This document shows positions 1 to 7,145 of a stretch of 30,838 bases of DNA, piece by piece. Position numbers and translations under genes: made by a program. The stretch is taken from assembly GCA_015232735.1 (NCBI GenBank), contig JADFZC010000003.1, forward strand, positions 1 to 30,838, written 5' to 3'. The DNA comes from Oligoflexales bacterium. GTDB lineage: Bacteria > Bdellovibrionota > Oligoflexia > Oligoflexales > Oligoflexaceae. The notes below the pieces were generated by a model. The model was not told where the DNA came from. It saw only the letters and a program-made list of their open reading frames with translations, and searched no databases. How positions within the stretch are numbered: position 1 is the first letter of the stretch; every line of letters starts with the position of its first letter.

Positions 1-73
1 ATGCAGAATATAATCCCATCCAAAATAGAGAAAGTAACTGACCAATTAAAAATCCACTTATGAAAACGCTCAT
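1..73 (-). CDS. N-terminus of a membrane protein (partial, runs off left edge)
   Basis: An ATG at 73-71 on the minus strand opens a frame that stays open to the window edge (24 codons). An AGAGGA Shine-Dalgarno-like sequence lies about 11 bases upstream, slightly farther than ideal. The encoded start (MSVFISGFLIG...FWMGLYSA) is almost entirely hydrophobic and would form a first transmembrane helix or uncleaved signal anchor. That is all that can be seen, so the family cannot be named. The other minus frames and the short plus-strand frame ending at about 63 look less gene-like. The hydrophobic character and the ribosome-binding site favour a real gene, but 24 codons are little evidence. Confidence 0.4.
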   Translation of the reverse strand, partial: MSVFISGFLIGQLLSLFWMGLYSA

Positions 74-280
74 TCTTCGATAATTCCTCTATAATATTTA
101 CTGAAAGAATTTGTTAACATTTTTGACAAATTTTCTTTGACTTTCACTTTATATCGATTGAATTATTTTCAATAATGACATATTTTTTGTCATCCCTTGA
201 AAAGGGAATTTAACTTAGTCTACATATCCTTTTTTATTTATTTATTATTAAATGTTATGATTAAGATAACAAGGACGGCT
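74..280. other. AT-rich intergenic stretch before repeat A1
   Basis: This stretch holds no convincing gene. The only structure seen is a short hairpin at 193-207 (TCCCTT, loop GAA, AAGGGA), with no T-run on either strand, so it is not a convincing terminator. It probably contains the promoter of the leftward membrane-protein gene, but no clear -35/-10 pair was identified. Confidence 0.35.
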
Positions 281-431
281 AATAAGTTGCCGGCGTGAAA
301 GCGCCGGCAACTTATCCCATCGAGCTCGTGTTCGTATGAGATCCTGGGTGTAAAATGTTGATATTTCGTGACAGATCCTATGCGAGCTGCGCTCGCCAGG
401 ATACGTCCGTGGCGCTTTAGCGCCACGGACT
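281..431. repeat. Palindromic intergenic repeat A1 (REP/BIME-like)
   Basis: A composite palindromic element. The left hairpin has 14-nt arms at 282-295 and 302-315 around a TGAAAG loop. The right hairpin has perfect 11-nt arms at 405-415 and 420-430 around TTTA. A third small hairpin (GCGAGC/GCTCGC) lies at 382-396. Both outer hairpins share a GGCG(C) stem core. The two ends are inverted relative to each other, each running from TAAT outside to TATCC inside. The central part at 349-381 matches 28967-28999 of repeat A3 at 29 of 33 positions, so the two are copies of one family. The element ends about 30 bases before the start codon of the TPR gene. Confidence 0.8.
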
Positions 432-459
432 AATTAATAACTGAACAAACAAAAAATCA

Positions 460-1434
460 ATGAACAAACTGAAAAATTATCCAAAACTCGAAGCATGGTT
501 CAAAAAAAGTGGCAGAATCTCAGGGACTGAATCTATTGAACTTCTTTTATATTACACCTGCCTATCCCTTGAAACCTGTGAGTATTCAAATAACTTGCTA
601 AATTGGTGCCAAAGTTTTGAAACACTGATAAAATCCACTTCTGACATTGACGATAATATTGAAGACATCGAGGATCTTTTTAATGGTTTTCAAGTATCTT
701 TTATGGCTATCCTTGCTGAAATAGCTCTTTCAATAATCGAAAGCCCATATGAAGAAATGTTCCTTAACTTAATGTCTTATACCGCCACACAAACGGGAAG
801 TGCATCTTACCGCTTTATGGCAGCCTGGACGGCCTTAAATACTGGTAATCTGGAGCGCTGCATTCGTGAATGCTGCATGGTTACAGAAGACCATGTAAAG
901 ATAAAAACAATTCAAGGTCAAGCACTCCTTGAAGATGGAAGAGTTCATGAAGCCATTAAGATCCTTGAATCTACAGTATCACTACATCCAAAAGAGATTC
1001 TTGCATGGTTTCAGCTAGCGAAAGCCCACCATCTGTTGGCTCAATGGAACGATGCATGGAAATGTCTAGAAACCTGTCGAAAAGAGTTACCAGACAATAT
1101 CGAAATAGCCGCCTATATGGCTATAATCGCAATTGAGGAAAAACCCACCGATATAACAAAGGTTAATATCGCCTGGGATTCGCTGATCAGTAACTTGCAT
1201 CACTTTCAGAATAACTATGCACTGGTAAATTCTCTGTTTGAATTGTCTGTTTTAAGTAAAGACGAAAAAAGGGTCATTTGGCTTTTCGAATATATAAACA
1301 TCAATGAATTGCTGACAGAAAACGAGTTTGTAAAAAAAATACCTGAAATCCTGAGTAAAATGAATGCACTCAATTGGCGAAAAGGATCATATGCCTTTTT
1401 GAAAAAAATAACCGAACAAAGCGATAAATTTTAA
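460..1434 (+). CDS. TPR-repeat protein, function unknown
   Basis: 324 residues with no signal peptide or membrane segment, so probably cytoplasmic. The N-terminal 110 residues are helical, with an acidic stretch near 62-73 (DIDDNIEDIED). TPR-like helix pairs follow at about 115-144, 148-179 (the clearest: QGQALLEDG...EAIKILE...HP) and 180-213 (AWFQLAKAHHLLAQWNDAW). TPRs are protein-interaction scaffolds; no catalytic motif is visible and the partner is unknown. There is no obvious Shine-Dalgarno sequence before the ATG; the 30 bases between repeat A1 and the start are A-rich. The gene is convergent with lpxC. It could be a paralogue in style of the TPR protein at 2866-3981, but the sequences do not look closely similar. 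Confidence 0.75.
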   Translation: MNKLKNYPKLEAWFKKSGRISGTESIELLLYYTCLSLETCEYSNNLLNWCQSFETLIKSTSDIDDNIEDIEDLFNGFQVSFMAILAEIALSIIESPYEEMFLNLMSYTATQTGSASYRFMAAWTALNTGNLERCIRECCMVTEDHVKIKTIQGQALLEDGRVHEAIKILESTVSLHPKEILAWFQLAKAHHLLAQWNDAWKCLETCRKELPDNIEIAAYMAIIAIEEKPTDITKVNIAWDSLISNLHHFQNNYALVNSLFELSVLSKDEKRVIWLFEYININELLTENEFVKKIPEILSKMNALNWRKGSYAFLKKITEQSDKF

Positions 1435-1469
1435 AAAAATATTAACAAATGAATAGCATTAATAATCCA

Positions 1470-2405
1470 CTAACCATACACCAAAACCGGGAAACACGAA
1501 TTTTTCGGTACCGTAAAAGCATCTTCGTCCCGCATGTAGGCAGGATCAATTTCCACCATTGCCAAATATCGATCTTTTTCCTTTAATAATTTTTTTGTCA
1601 CTGCAGCGTGTAATGCATGACCTGGTTTATAGACCTTCACATCAGCGATCAACGACCCGCCCAGCAAGTAGAGATCACCTATCAGATCAACAAGTTTATG
1701 TCTAACAAATTCATCGGGGCAACGAAGCCCTTCTTTGTTAATAACTTCTGTATCTGTCACAACAACAGCATTTTGCAGCGAACCACCTAAAGCCAAACCC
1801 TGCTGCCTCATATTGTTTACGTCTTTGATATGGCAAAATGTACGAGCTCTAGATATATCTAGAAAGCTGTCTGTCTCTGGTGAATATTGAATATTTTGAT
1901 ATCCTATAATTTTGCTGGAACTGAATTCTATCGAGCATGTGATATTCTGTGTTATCGAAGGGGTGAGTATAGCAAACTGATTCTCATTTATTATTTCTAA
2001 AGGTTCTTTTAGCATCAAGTATTTTTTACATGCTCCAAGTTTTCGATAACCAGCATCCACTATTTTTCTTGCAATGGGAAAAGCACTCCCATCTAAAATA
2101 GGGACTTCCGGACCATTCAACCTTACAATGGCATTATCAATACCCAGGCCGGCAAATGCAGCCATTACATGCTCAATTGTTGATATACTGCTTGCACCTC
2201 TTCCTATTGTCGTGGACAATTCCGTTGACGTTATACTCAAAGCGTTTGCTAATATAAGATCAGAATTTTGAGTATCCGTCCTTTGAAAAACAATTCCTGT
2301 ATCCGACTGTGCCGGCAAAATTTCCACATTCACTATACGGCCAGAATGCAAGCCCTTACCGGAAAAGGTAATCTTATTAGCGATGGTCCTTTGATAACAC
2401 TCCAT
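1470..2405 (-). CDS. lpxC: UDP-3-O-acyl-N-acetylglucosamine deacetylase LpxC
   Basis: Zn-dependent deacetylase that catalyses the committed step of lipid A synthesis in the cytoplasm. Counted from MECYQRT, the protein has 311 residues and the catalytic set is intact: E78-H79 (STIEH), zinc ligands H236 and D240 in RHKLVDLIGD, and acid H263 in KPGHALH. The E. coli equivalents are E78, H79, H238, D242 and H265. SRARTF is at 185-190, followed by CHI instead of the common GF. A start seven codons upstream (2426) is possible, but an AAGGGT Shine-Dalgarno sequence lies inside that extension, 8-13 bases before the ATG at 2405, so the shorter start is preferred. The gene stands alone rather than in an fts/mur cluster. 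A sigma-54-type promoter lies upstream at 2492-2509. Confidence 0.96.
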   Translation of the reverse strand: MECYQRTIANKITFSGKGLHSGRIVNVEILPAQSDTGIVFQRTDTQNSDLILANALSITSTELSTTIGRGASSISTIEHVMAAFAGLGIDNAIVRLNGPEVPILDGSAFPIARKIVDAGYRKLGACKKYLMLKEPLEIINENQFAILTPSITQNITCSIEFSSSKIIGYQNIQYSPETDSFLDISRARTFCHIKDVNNMRQQGLALGGSLQNAVVVTDTEVINKEGLRCPDEFVRHKLVDLIGDLYLLGGSLIADVKVYKPGHALHAAVTKKLLKEKDRYLAMVEIDPAYMRDEDAFTVPKNSCFPVLVYG

Positions 2406-2865
2406 AATTACAAAAACCCTTAACAATCAATATTCAAAAAACCCACAAAACTGTGCTAGAAGTTTATTGAAAACTAGTAGCATAATTACACTAGCAATAT
2501 TCATGCCAACTATCCGGCTTCTTATTTATATTTAATTAACTGTATGGACTAGCTTTTTTTGAATCTTTACTTAAAGGCGAGATTCCATCATTTTGTAAGT
2601 GTGGTGTTTGCACCACAGAGATCAAACCAAGTGGCAAAAAAGATACTATGGCAAAAAATTGGCGGTACTAACTCAATCTAACAAAAATTTCGATATTTTC
2701 TGGTTTATTACAATCCATTAGACTCTATTTTATCCTCCCCAAAATCTATTAAAAATAGCTTGCTTTTTTAATAAATCGTGATTGACTAACAAATTGTGGT
2801 ATTTTTACTAAATACGAAAGTTTCCTCAGTCACCACGAATAATTAAGATACCATACCCGGTCTGT
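2406..2865. other. Long intergenic region upstream of lpxC
   Basis: About 460 bases of AT-rich DNA with no supported gene. The lpxC-proximal part holds the sigma-54-type promoter (2492-2509). A short hairpin, GTGGTG at 2601-2606 with CACCAC at 2611-2616, lies further upstream; it has no T-run and its role is unknown, though it could be an activator half-site pair. Nothing else was recognised. The distal end is the 3' flank of the TPR gene at 2866 and shows no clear terminator. Confidence 0.5.
2492..2509 (-). promoter_or_regulatory. Sigma-54 (-24/-12) promoter of lpxC
   Basis: On the minus strand the sequence reads TTGGCATG, then AATA, then TTGCTA. The sigma-54 consensus is YTGGCACG-N4-TTGCW. 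Only the C of CACG differs (T), and the spacing between the invariant GG and GC is the required 10 bases. Initiation would fall near 2482, giving a leader of about 77 bases before the lpxC ATG. No matched -35/-10 sigma-70 pair was found in the same stretch. A sigma-54 promoter needs an enhancer-binding activator; no certain site was identified. Confidence 0.6.
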
Positions 2866-3981
2866 TTATTTTGCTATAGCGCCCTGGGATTTTTCATACC
2901 CGCTTTTTATTCTTTCGCATGCTTCCTCAATTCTATCCGCTAACAAAGGCATATGAATCTGTGTTTTTAGTCTTTTAAGATATGAAATACATGCCGACCA
3001 ATCCTTGTTTTGAAGAGCTATTTTAATTAGGTTCTCATAAGGTTCAAGCATCGATGGTACAAATTTGATGCATTTCAAATAGAAATCTCTGGCTGATTCC
3101 AGACGCCCACATTTTTCTTCCAATTCTCCTGCTTTAAAACAGCCTATTGCTCGGTCCGAATCGGATTCAACCTTCAATAAATACTCTCGCAATACATTGA
3201 GGCATCCATCCCAGTCTCTTAAGCGATAGTAAGCATCAAAATGTATCGATGACGTATCAAGAGGACTTGAAGCACAATAATTTTCTATCATTTCAACCGC
3301 TTTTCTTGGCAAATCCATTTGATAAAGATAGACCGCCGCAATCTCCTGTGCGATTCTGAACTTGTCGTTTCTGTGTTTTGCAGAAAGATGCAGGGTCTGA
3401 AGTATTCTTATAACCTCTGCCCAATCATTGCTCTGAGTAAATAATACCTTAAAATATCTTAATGCCTTTAAATTTTGGGGATCTATAGCGATCAATTTTT
3501 CATAGGTCTGGTTTAATAGGTTTTCATTGAATCTCTTCTTTTCATAAATCAAGCATAGTCTCTCCAAACACGCTATCAGATCTTCGTCCCTCGTAAGCAT
3601 TGAATAAATGTTTTCTAGTATGATCGCCTCAGAATCATACTCTTCAAGCCCCAGTATCTCAGAATACATGGCTTCAATAAAACTACTATAGTCAAGAGCA
3701 AGGTCTGCCACAGCATGAGCACAAGTCTCCGCTGCGGAATAAATATCCTCCAGATAGCTATGCTGCACTTTCGCCAATTTGACATAATCTGATAATTGTC
3801 TGGTTTTAGGGTTTTTTATGCTCCTTTTTATCAGATTTAAAAAAGGGACCCAACACTCATAAAATTTCAATTGTTCCAAATATGTATCGTATTCCTCTCT
3901 TGAAATAGAAACATCATTGTCAATTTTAAATACAATCTGTTTAAAAGTGGCTGCCTTCGCATTATCAGTACTTACACTCAA
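2866..3981 (-). CDS. TPR/helical-repeat protein, function unknown
   Basis: 371 residues, all-helical, no signal peptide. TPR-like units are visible in the middle and C-terminal half: LNQTYEKLIAIDPQNLKALRYF with the following helix, the FRIAQEIAAVYLYQMDLPRKAVEM unit, and KAGELEEKCGRLESARDFYLKCIKFVP with LIKIALQNKDWSACISYLKRL. The start is TTG, preceded by AAGGA at good spacing; an overlapping upstream ATG is out of frame and soon hits a stop. The gene follows tetR on the same strand with a gap of about 80 bases, so the two are probably co-transcribed. That suggests, without proving, that it belongs to the TetR-controlled unit. No enzymatic motif was seen. Confidence 0.75.
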   Translation of the reverse strand: MSVSTDNAKAATFKQIVFKIDNDVSISREEYDTYLEQLKFYECWVPFLNLIKRSIKNPKTRQLSDYVKLAKVQHSYLEDIYSAAETCAHAVADLALDYSSFIEAMYSEILGLEEYDSEAIILENIYSMLTRDEDLIACLERLCLIYEKKRFNENLLNQTYEKLIAIDPQNLKALRYFKVLFTQSNDWAEVIRILQTLHLSAKHRNDKFRIAQEIAAVYLYQMDLPRKAVEMIENYCASSPLDTSSIHFDAYYRLRDWDGCLNVLREYLLKVESDSDRAIGCFKAGELEEKCGRLESARDFYLKCIKFVPSMLEPYENLIKIALQNKDWSACISYLKRLKTQIHMPLLADRIEEACERIKSGYEKSQGAIAK

Positions 3982-4060
3982 ATTTTTTCCTTAGCATGAA
4001 AGAGTAATTGTTATTTCAAATTTCGAGTTTAAAAGATCCAATCTTCTGGAACCAACGAAA

Positions 4061-4657
4061 TTATTTTATTCGCAAATCTCCCATAATAAGTTCCACAGAC
4101 GTTTTTATACCTTCATCAAAATCAAAAGCTGTTTCATCAAACAACCACTGTAAGCTCAAACCGTCAATAACTCCTATAATATATGAAGCATACACATTAG
4201 GATCAACCTTTCGGAATAACCCTTTCTCGATACCCTCCGCTATTACTTTGCTACAACCATCTCGAAACTTTGCATAGTGCCTTGATATGACTTGTCTAAC
4301 TTCTTTCTTTTGGTTTATCTGTGTCCAAAAATCCATGTTAACTTGATAATATTCTTTTATATTCCTTACTACATTAAACGATACAGCCAAAAATATTTCC
4401 AGCTTTTTTACAGGATCTGTAAAGCCACTCATGTCCTTTATCAGGACAGTTTCAATATCGCCAGCAACCTTATCTAACACAGACATCATTAGATCATCTT
4501 TGTTTAGGAAATAGTAATGAATAATACCCTTGCTAACGCCTGCTGTCCTTGCAACATCCTGCATTGAAAAATTGTGATACCCGTGTTTAGTAATGCAATC
4601 TACCGTTGCTCTGACAATCTGATCTTTTCTTTCTACCGCAACATCTAACTTAGACAT
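4061..4657 (-). CDS. TetR/AcrR-family transcriptional regulator
   Basis: About 198 residues. The N-terminal TetR DNA-binding domain is clear: IVRATVDCITKHGYHNFSMQ, then DVARTAGVSKGIIHYYFLNK (the HTH and its Tyr-Tyr-Phe signature), then DDLMMSVLDK. The helical C-terminal ligand/dimer domain ends with a YIIGVIDGLSLQWL segment like that of BetI/FadR-type TetR regulators. A GTG four codons upstream (4669) is possible, but GGGGAG abuts that GTG and lies 11 bases before the ATG at 4657, so the ATG is preferred. The ligand is unknown. It is divergent from the envelope locus at 5077 and upstream of the TPR gene; the promoter at 4754-4782 overlaps an inverted repeat, compatible with autorepression. 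Confidence 0.9.
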   Translation of the reverse strand: MSKLDVAVERKDQIVRATVDCITKHGYHNFSMQDVARTAGVSKGIIHYYFLNKDDLMMSVLDKVAGDIETVLIKDMSGFTDPVKKLEIFLAVSFNVVRNIKEYYQVNMDFWTQINQKKEVRQVISRHYAKFRDGCSKVIAEGIEKGLFRKVDPNVYASYIIGVIDGLSLQWLFDETAFDFDEGIKTSVELIMGDLRIK

Positions 4658-4753
4658 TTTATCAGCCACTCCCCTATCAATTTATTGGCCACATTTAATA
4701 TGTTGTAGATATTCTTTTTTGTTGTCATGAGTAGCCATTTCAACTATTTTCGT

Positions 4754-4782
4754 ATTATACCATTTAAAAAAAAACCTTTCAA
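4754..4782 (-). promoter_or_regulatory. Sigma-70 promoter of tetR
   Basis: On the minus strand, TTGAAA (4782-4777) is followed by a 17-base spacer and a perfect TATAAT (4759-4754). This would give a leader of about 90 bases before the tetR ATG. The spacer contains an A/T tract. Confidence 0.7.
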
Positions 4783-4792
4783 ATGTCGGTTT
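4772..4792. promoter_or_regulatory. Candidate TetR operator (inverted repeat over the -35)
   Basis: AAACC at 4772-4776 and GGTTT at 4788-4792 form an inverted repeat with 5-base half-sites and an 11-base centre. It covers the -35 element of the tetR promoter. TetR regulators usually bind such palindromes at their own promoters. The half-sites are short, so chance is not excluded. Confidence 0.3.
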
Positions 4793-5076
4793 GTTTTTAA
4801 ATAATTACAGACAAAAAATAATCAATAGCCTCTCAAGGACTTTTTCTCTATTAAAAAATTCATTTCATAATTTGTCATGTGCCTCGAGCGTATGATAAAT
4901 TATTTATTTAGTAACATATATTAAAAAAAAGTTATTTGGTCTTTTCGGGAATTATAAGCAGGTTTAAGGCTACTCTAATTGACATTTAATTGAATGCTCT
5001 CGAAAAAAGGACTCTTTTTTTCAATTGATTCCAAAAATATCGAGACACCACAGTCAATTATTGCCGGAGATTTTTT

Positions 5077-6219
5077 ATGCGTCTTCAAAGATGGTTCGGT
5101 TATTTAGTTATTTTTCATACAGTTGTTTTTCTAAGGCCAGCTTTCGCTCAAGATGTCAGATGGACGCATTATGGTGTCCGTCCTCTTGCTATGGGGAACG
5201 CCTTTGTAGCCGTCTCAAATGACTATAATGCCTTGTTTTATAATCCAGCGGGAATAGCCAGACTCGACGATTGGTATGGCGAACTGATCAACCCGGGCAT
5301 CGATATCTCACTAAAAACAAAGAACGTCATCCAAAAGGTTACCGGAGGGGACGAAGACTATACTAATTTAGATGATACAAAAAAAATGTTGGACGTAATA
5401 GAAAAAGAGGCAGGAACTGTACATCATGTTGGTGTAAATTGGACTCCACACCTTATTTTCCCTAGATTTGGATTAGGAATAGGCCTTGATGTTGGTTCTC
5501 TATTTGTTTTTCATCGTTATCCATCCGCATATATTAAAGCAGGTCCCGAGCTTATCTTTCCCCTGTCCTTCGGAAAAAATTTTCTTGAAGACCGATTGAG
5601 CGTCGGCTTTAACGTAAAATACAGAGTCAAGGGCGGTGTAGATCATGAGTTTAGTATACAAGACATAGAAGCTTTCACATCCTCAGAAAAAGACAGCGCA
5701 AGTACCGCAACAAATAACGATAAAACAGAACTGAAGGATTTTGTTCAGGGTGGCCAGGGCTATGGATGCGATGTCGGCATTCTTTTTACTCCTGTTAAAA
5801 CAATGGCTCCCACACTGGGTGTAAGCATCACAGACATAGGAGGCACACCCTATAATGTTCTCAATGTTTCCGATTCAGCCACACTTGGTGCACCAAAACC
5901 TGAATTACCCAGTGTTAACGTGGGAATGAGTATCAAGCCCTGGCAAACAGAAACCATGTACCTTCTGTCGGCAGTCGACATGCATTCGATCAACCAGCCA
6001 TTTTCTTACTCAAAAAAATTGAATCTTGGTCTTGAATGGGGATTTGGACGAATCATTAAAATTCAAGCTGGGCTTCATCAAGGTTATTTAACCGGCGGGT
6101 TTCAATTTGATGTAAGACTATTGAAAATCCGTTTTGCCACCTATGCAGAGGAGATGGGGGCTGTCGCAGGGACCCTCCAGGACAGAAGATATGCTTTACA
6201 ACTAAAAGTATTAATTTAA
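5077..6219 (+). CDS. PorV/UPF0164-like outer membrane protein
   Basis: 380 residues with a Sec signal peptide: basic MRLQR start, hydrophobic core, AFA cleavage site after residue 24. The mature N-terminus (GVRPLAMGNAFVAVSNDYNA, then LFYNPAGIARL) is the hallmark of the UPF0164/PorV family of predicted outer-membrane barrels, which are related in layout to FadL-type proteins. Alternating beta-strand patterns follow, with Gly-rich turns (FGLGIGLDVGSLFVF, GYGCDVGILFTPV, LGLEWGFGRIIKIQAGLHQG). Family roles vary (secretion accessory, hydrophobic transport), so no substrate is assigned. A GGAG Shine-Dalgarno sequence fixes the start. It is the first gene of a same-strand trio with the genes at 6235 and 7146. 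Confidence 0.8.
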   Translation: MRLQRWFGYLVIFHTVVFLRPAFAQDVRWTHYGVRPLAMGNAFVAVSNDYNALFYNPAGIARLDDWYGELINPGIDISLKTKNVIQKVTGGDEDYTNLDDTKKMLDVIEKEAGTVHHVGVNWTPHLIFPRFGLGIGLDVGSLFVFHRYPSAYIKAGPELIFPLSFGKNFLEDRLSVGFNVKYRVKGGVDHEFSIQDIEAFTSSEKDSASTATNNDKTELKDFVQGGQGYGCDVGILFTPVKTMAPTLGVSITDIGGTPYNVLNVSDSATLGAPKPELPSVNVGMSIKPWQTETMYLLSAVDMHSINQPFSYSKKLNLGLEWGFGRIIKIQAGLHQGYLTGGFQFDVRLLKIRFATYAEEMGAVAGTLQDRRYALQLKVLI

Positions 6220-6234
6220 AGAAGGGGACAGAAA

Positions 6235-7047
6235 ATGTTCTTTGAGCATTTATTTAAAATATTCAAATCGATTTTTGCATTTATGATTATTTGTCCTTTA
6301 CTCGTCTATGGAAAAGGACTCGATACACTTTCTCCAAAAGTACAAGGACAACCACAAGGAGATATTAAAAAGGAAGGAGAGCCCTCACCTCAAAAAGAGA
6401 CATCTCCAACCTCGGATAAAAAACAACCTGAAGTAAAGAAACCAGAACAGGAACAGCAGCAGCAGGAGGATCAACAGGAAGAACAGCAACAGGAAGCTTC
6501 ATCTCAGGAAAAGAAACAAAAGACCGTAGAGCCCAGCGAAATAAGCAAGAAACTCTCCAACAAACTCTACCTGTCATCCAGTATTGGATTTGTATCAATT
6601 TCAAAAACCAGCGGTGATTTTGACAGTCGAGCTTGCAGCGATCTTTCTGTTGGATATTTTGTAAAGGATTTAACTAATTACAATGTAAAGCTTCATTCAA
6701 CATTCAGATACCTTCCTGTTGACACAACGGCAACAAAAAACCATCAATCGTATCGTGGAATCATGGAGGATTACGCATTTGGTGTAATGGGCACTCGTCC
6801 ATTCAAAGATAAGGAAAATGTATTGTTGATCGCAACTGGTGAGATTGGATACGCAAAATTTCACCTTTATCCCACGGATGACTTTGAAAAAGATAGCTCC
6901 ATTGAAAACGGCGGGTTAAACCTTATCGTCGGTGGGGGAAGCGACTTTTTATTCAAAGAAAAAATAAAAATCGGGCCAAGACTGTTTCTTGGTTTTGGAA
7001 GCGTTAGAATTATTCATCTCTCCGGCATGTTTACATACGTTTTTTAG
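6235..7047 (+). CDS. Outer-membrane beta-barrel-like protein with Q/E/K-rich linker
   Basis: 270 residues. A signal peptide (basic N-region, FAFMIICPLLVYG core) is followed by a low-complexity, charged Pro/Gln/Glu/Lys-rich segment at about 38-100, including runs of Gln. From about 109 a small beta-barrel-like domain follows, with alternating strands and Gly turns (LYLSSSIGFVSI, GLNLIVGGGSDFLF, IKIGPRLFLGFGSV), ending MFTYVF with the C-terminal aromatic typical of outer-membrane proteins. Its start is 15 bases after the stop of the upstream gene, with a GGGGA ribosome-binding site, so co-transcription is likely. The linker could span periplasm or peptidoglycan. Specific function is unknown. 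Confidence 0.7.
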   Translation: MFFEHLFKIFKSIFAFMIICPLLVYGKGLDTLSPKVQGQPQGDIKKEGEPSPQKETSPTSDKKQPEVKKPEQEQQQQEDQQEEQQQEASSQEKKQKTVEPSEISKKLSNKLYLSSSIGFVSISKTSGDFDSRACSDLSVGYFVKDLTNYNVKLHSTFRYLPVDTTATKNHQSYRGIMEDYAFGVMGTRPFKDKENVLLIATGEIGYAKFHLYPTDDFEKDSSIENGGLNLIVGGGSDFLFKEKIKIGPRLFLGFGSVRIIHLSGMFTYVF

Positions 7048-7145
7048 GTATAGCACTTGGTTTGCTATTTCAAGCCAATCCGTGTAATTGTGATAGCACT
7101 ACAATTATATTGACAAACAAGAATATCCAGGTATTTTGTTGCCGA

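Larger units (their letters stand above)
4658..5076. other. Divergent intergenic region between tetR and the envelope locus
   Basis: About 420 bases, strongly AT-rich. It holds the tetR promoter (4754-4782) and its overlapping AAACC/GGTTT inverted repeat. For the rightward genes, a TTGACA is present at 4979-4984 without a convincing -10 at standard distance. A GGAG ribosome-binding site precedes the ATG at 5077. No small gene is supported. Confidence 0.5.

Noticed and set aside
238..426. 62-codon minus-strand frame across repeat A1
   Set aside because: It lies almost entirely inside the palindromic repeat; open frames there follow from GC-rich hairpin arms.
7062..7145. TTG start 28 codons upstream for the lipoprotein gene
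   Set aside because: It would place a polar Cys-containing extension before the lipoprotein signal peptide; the ATG at 7146 gives a standard signal sequence.
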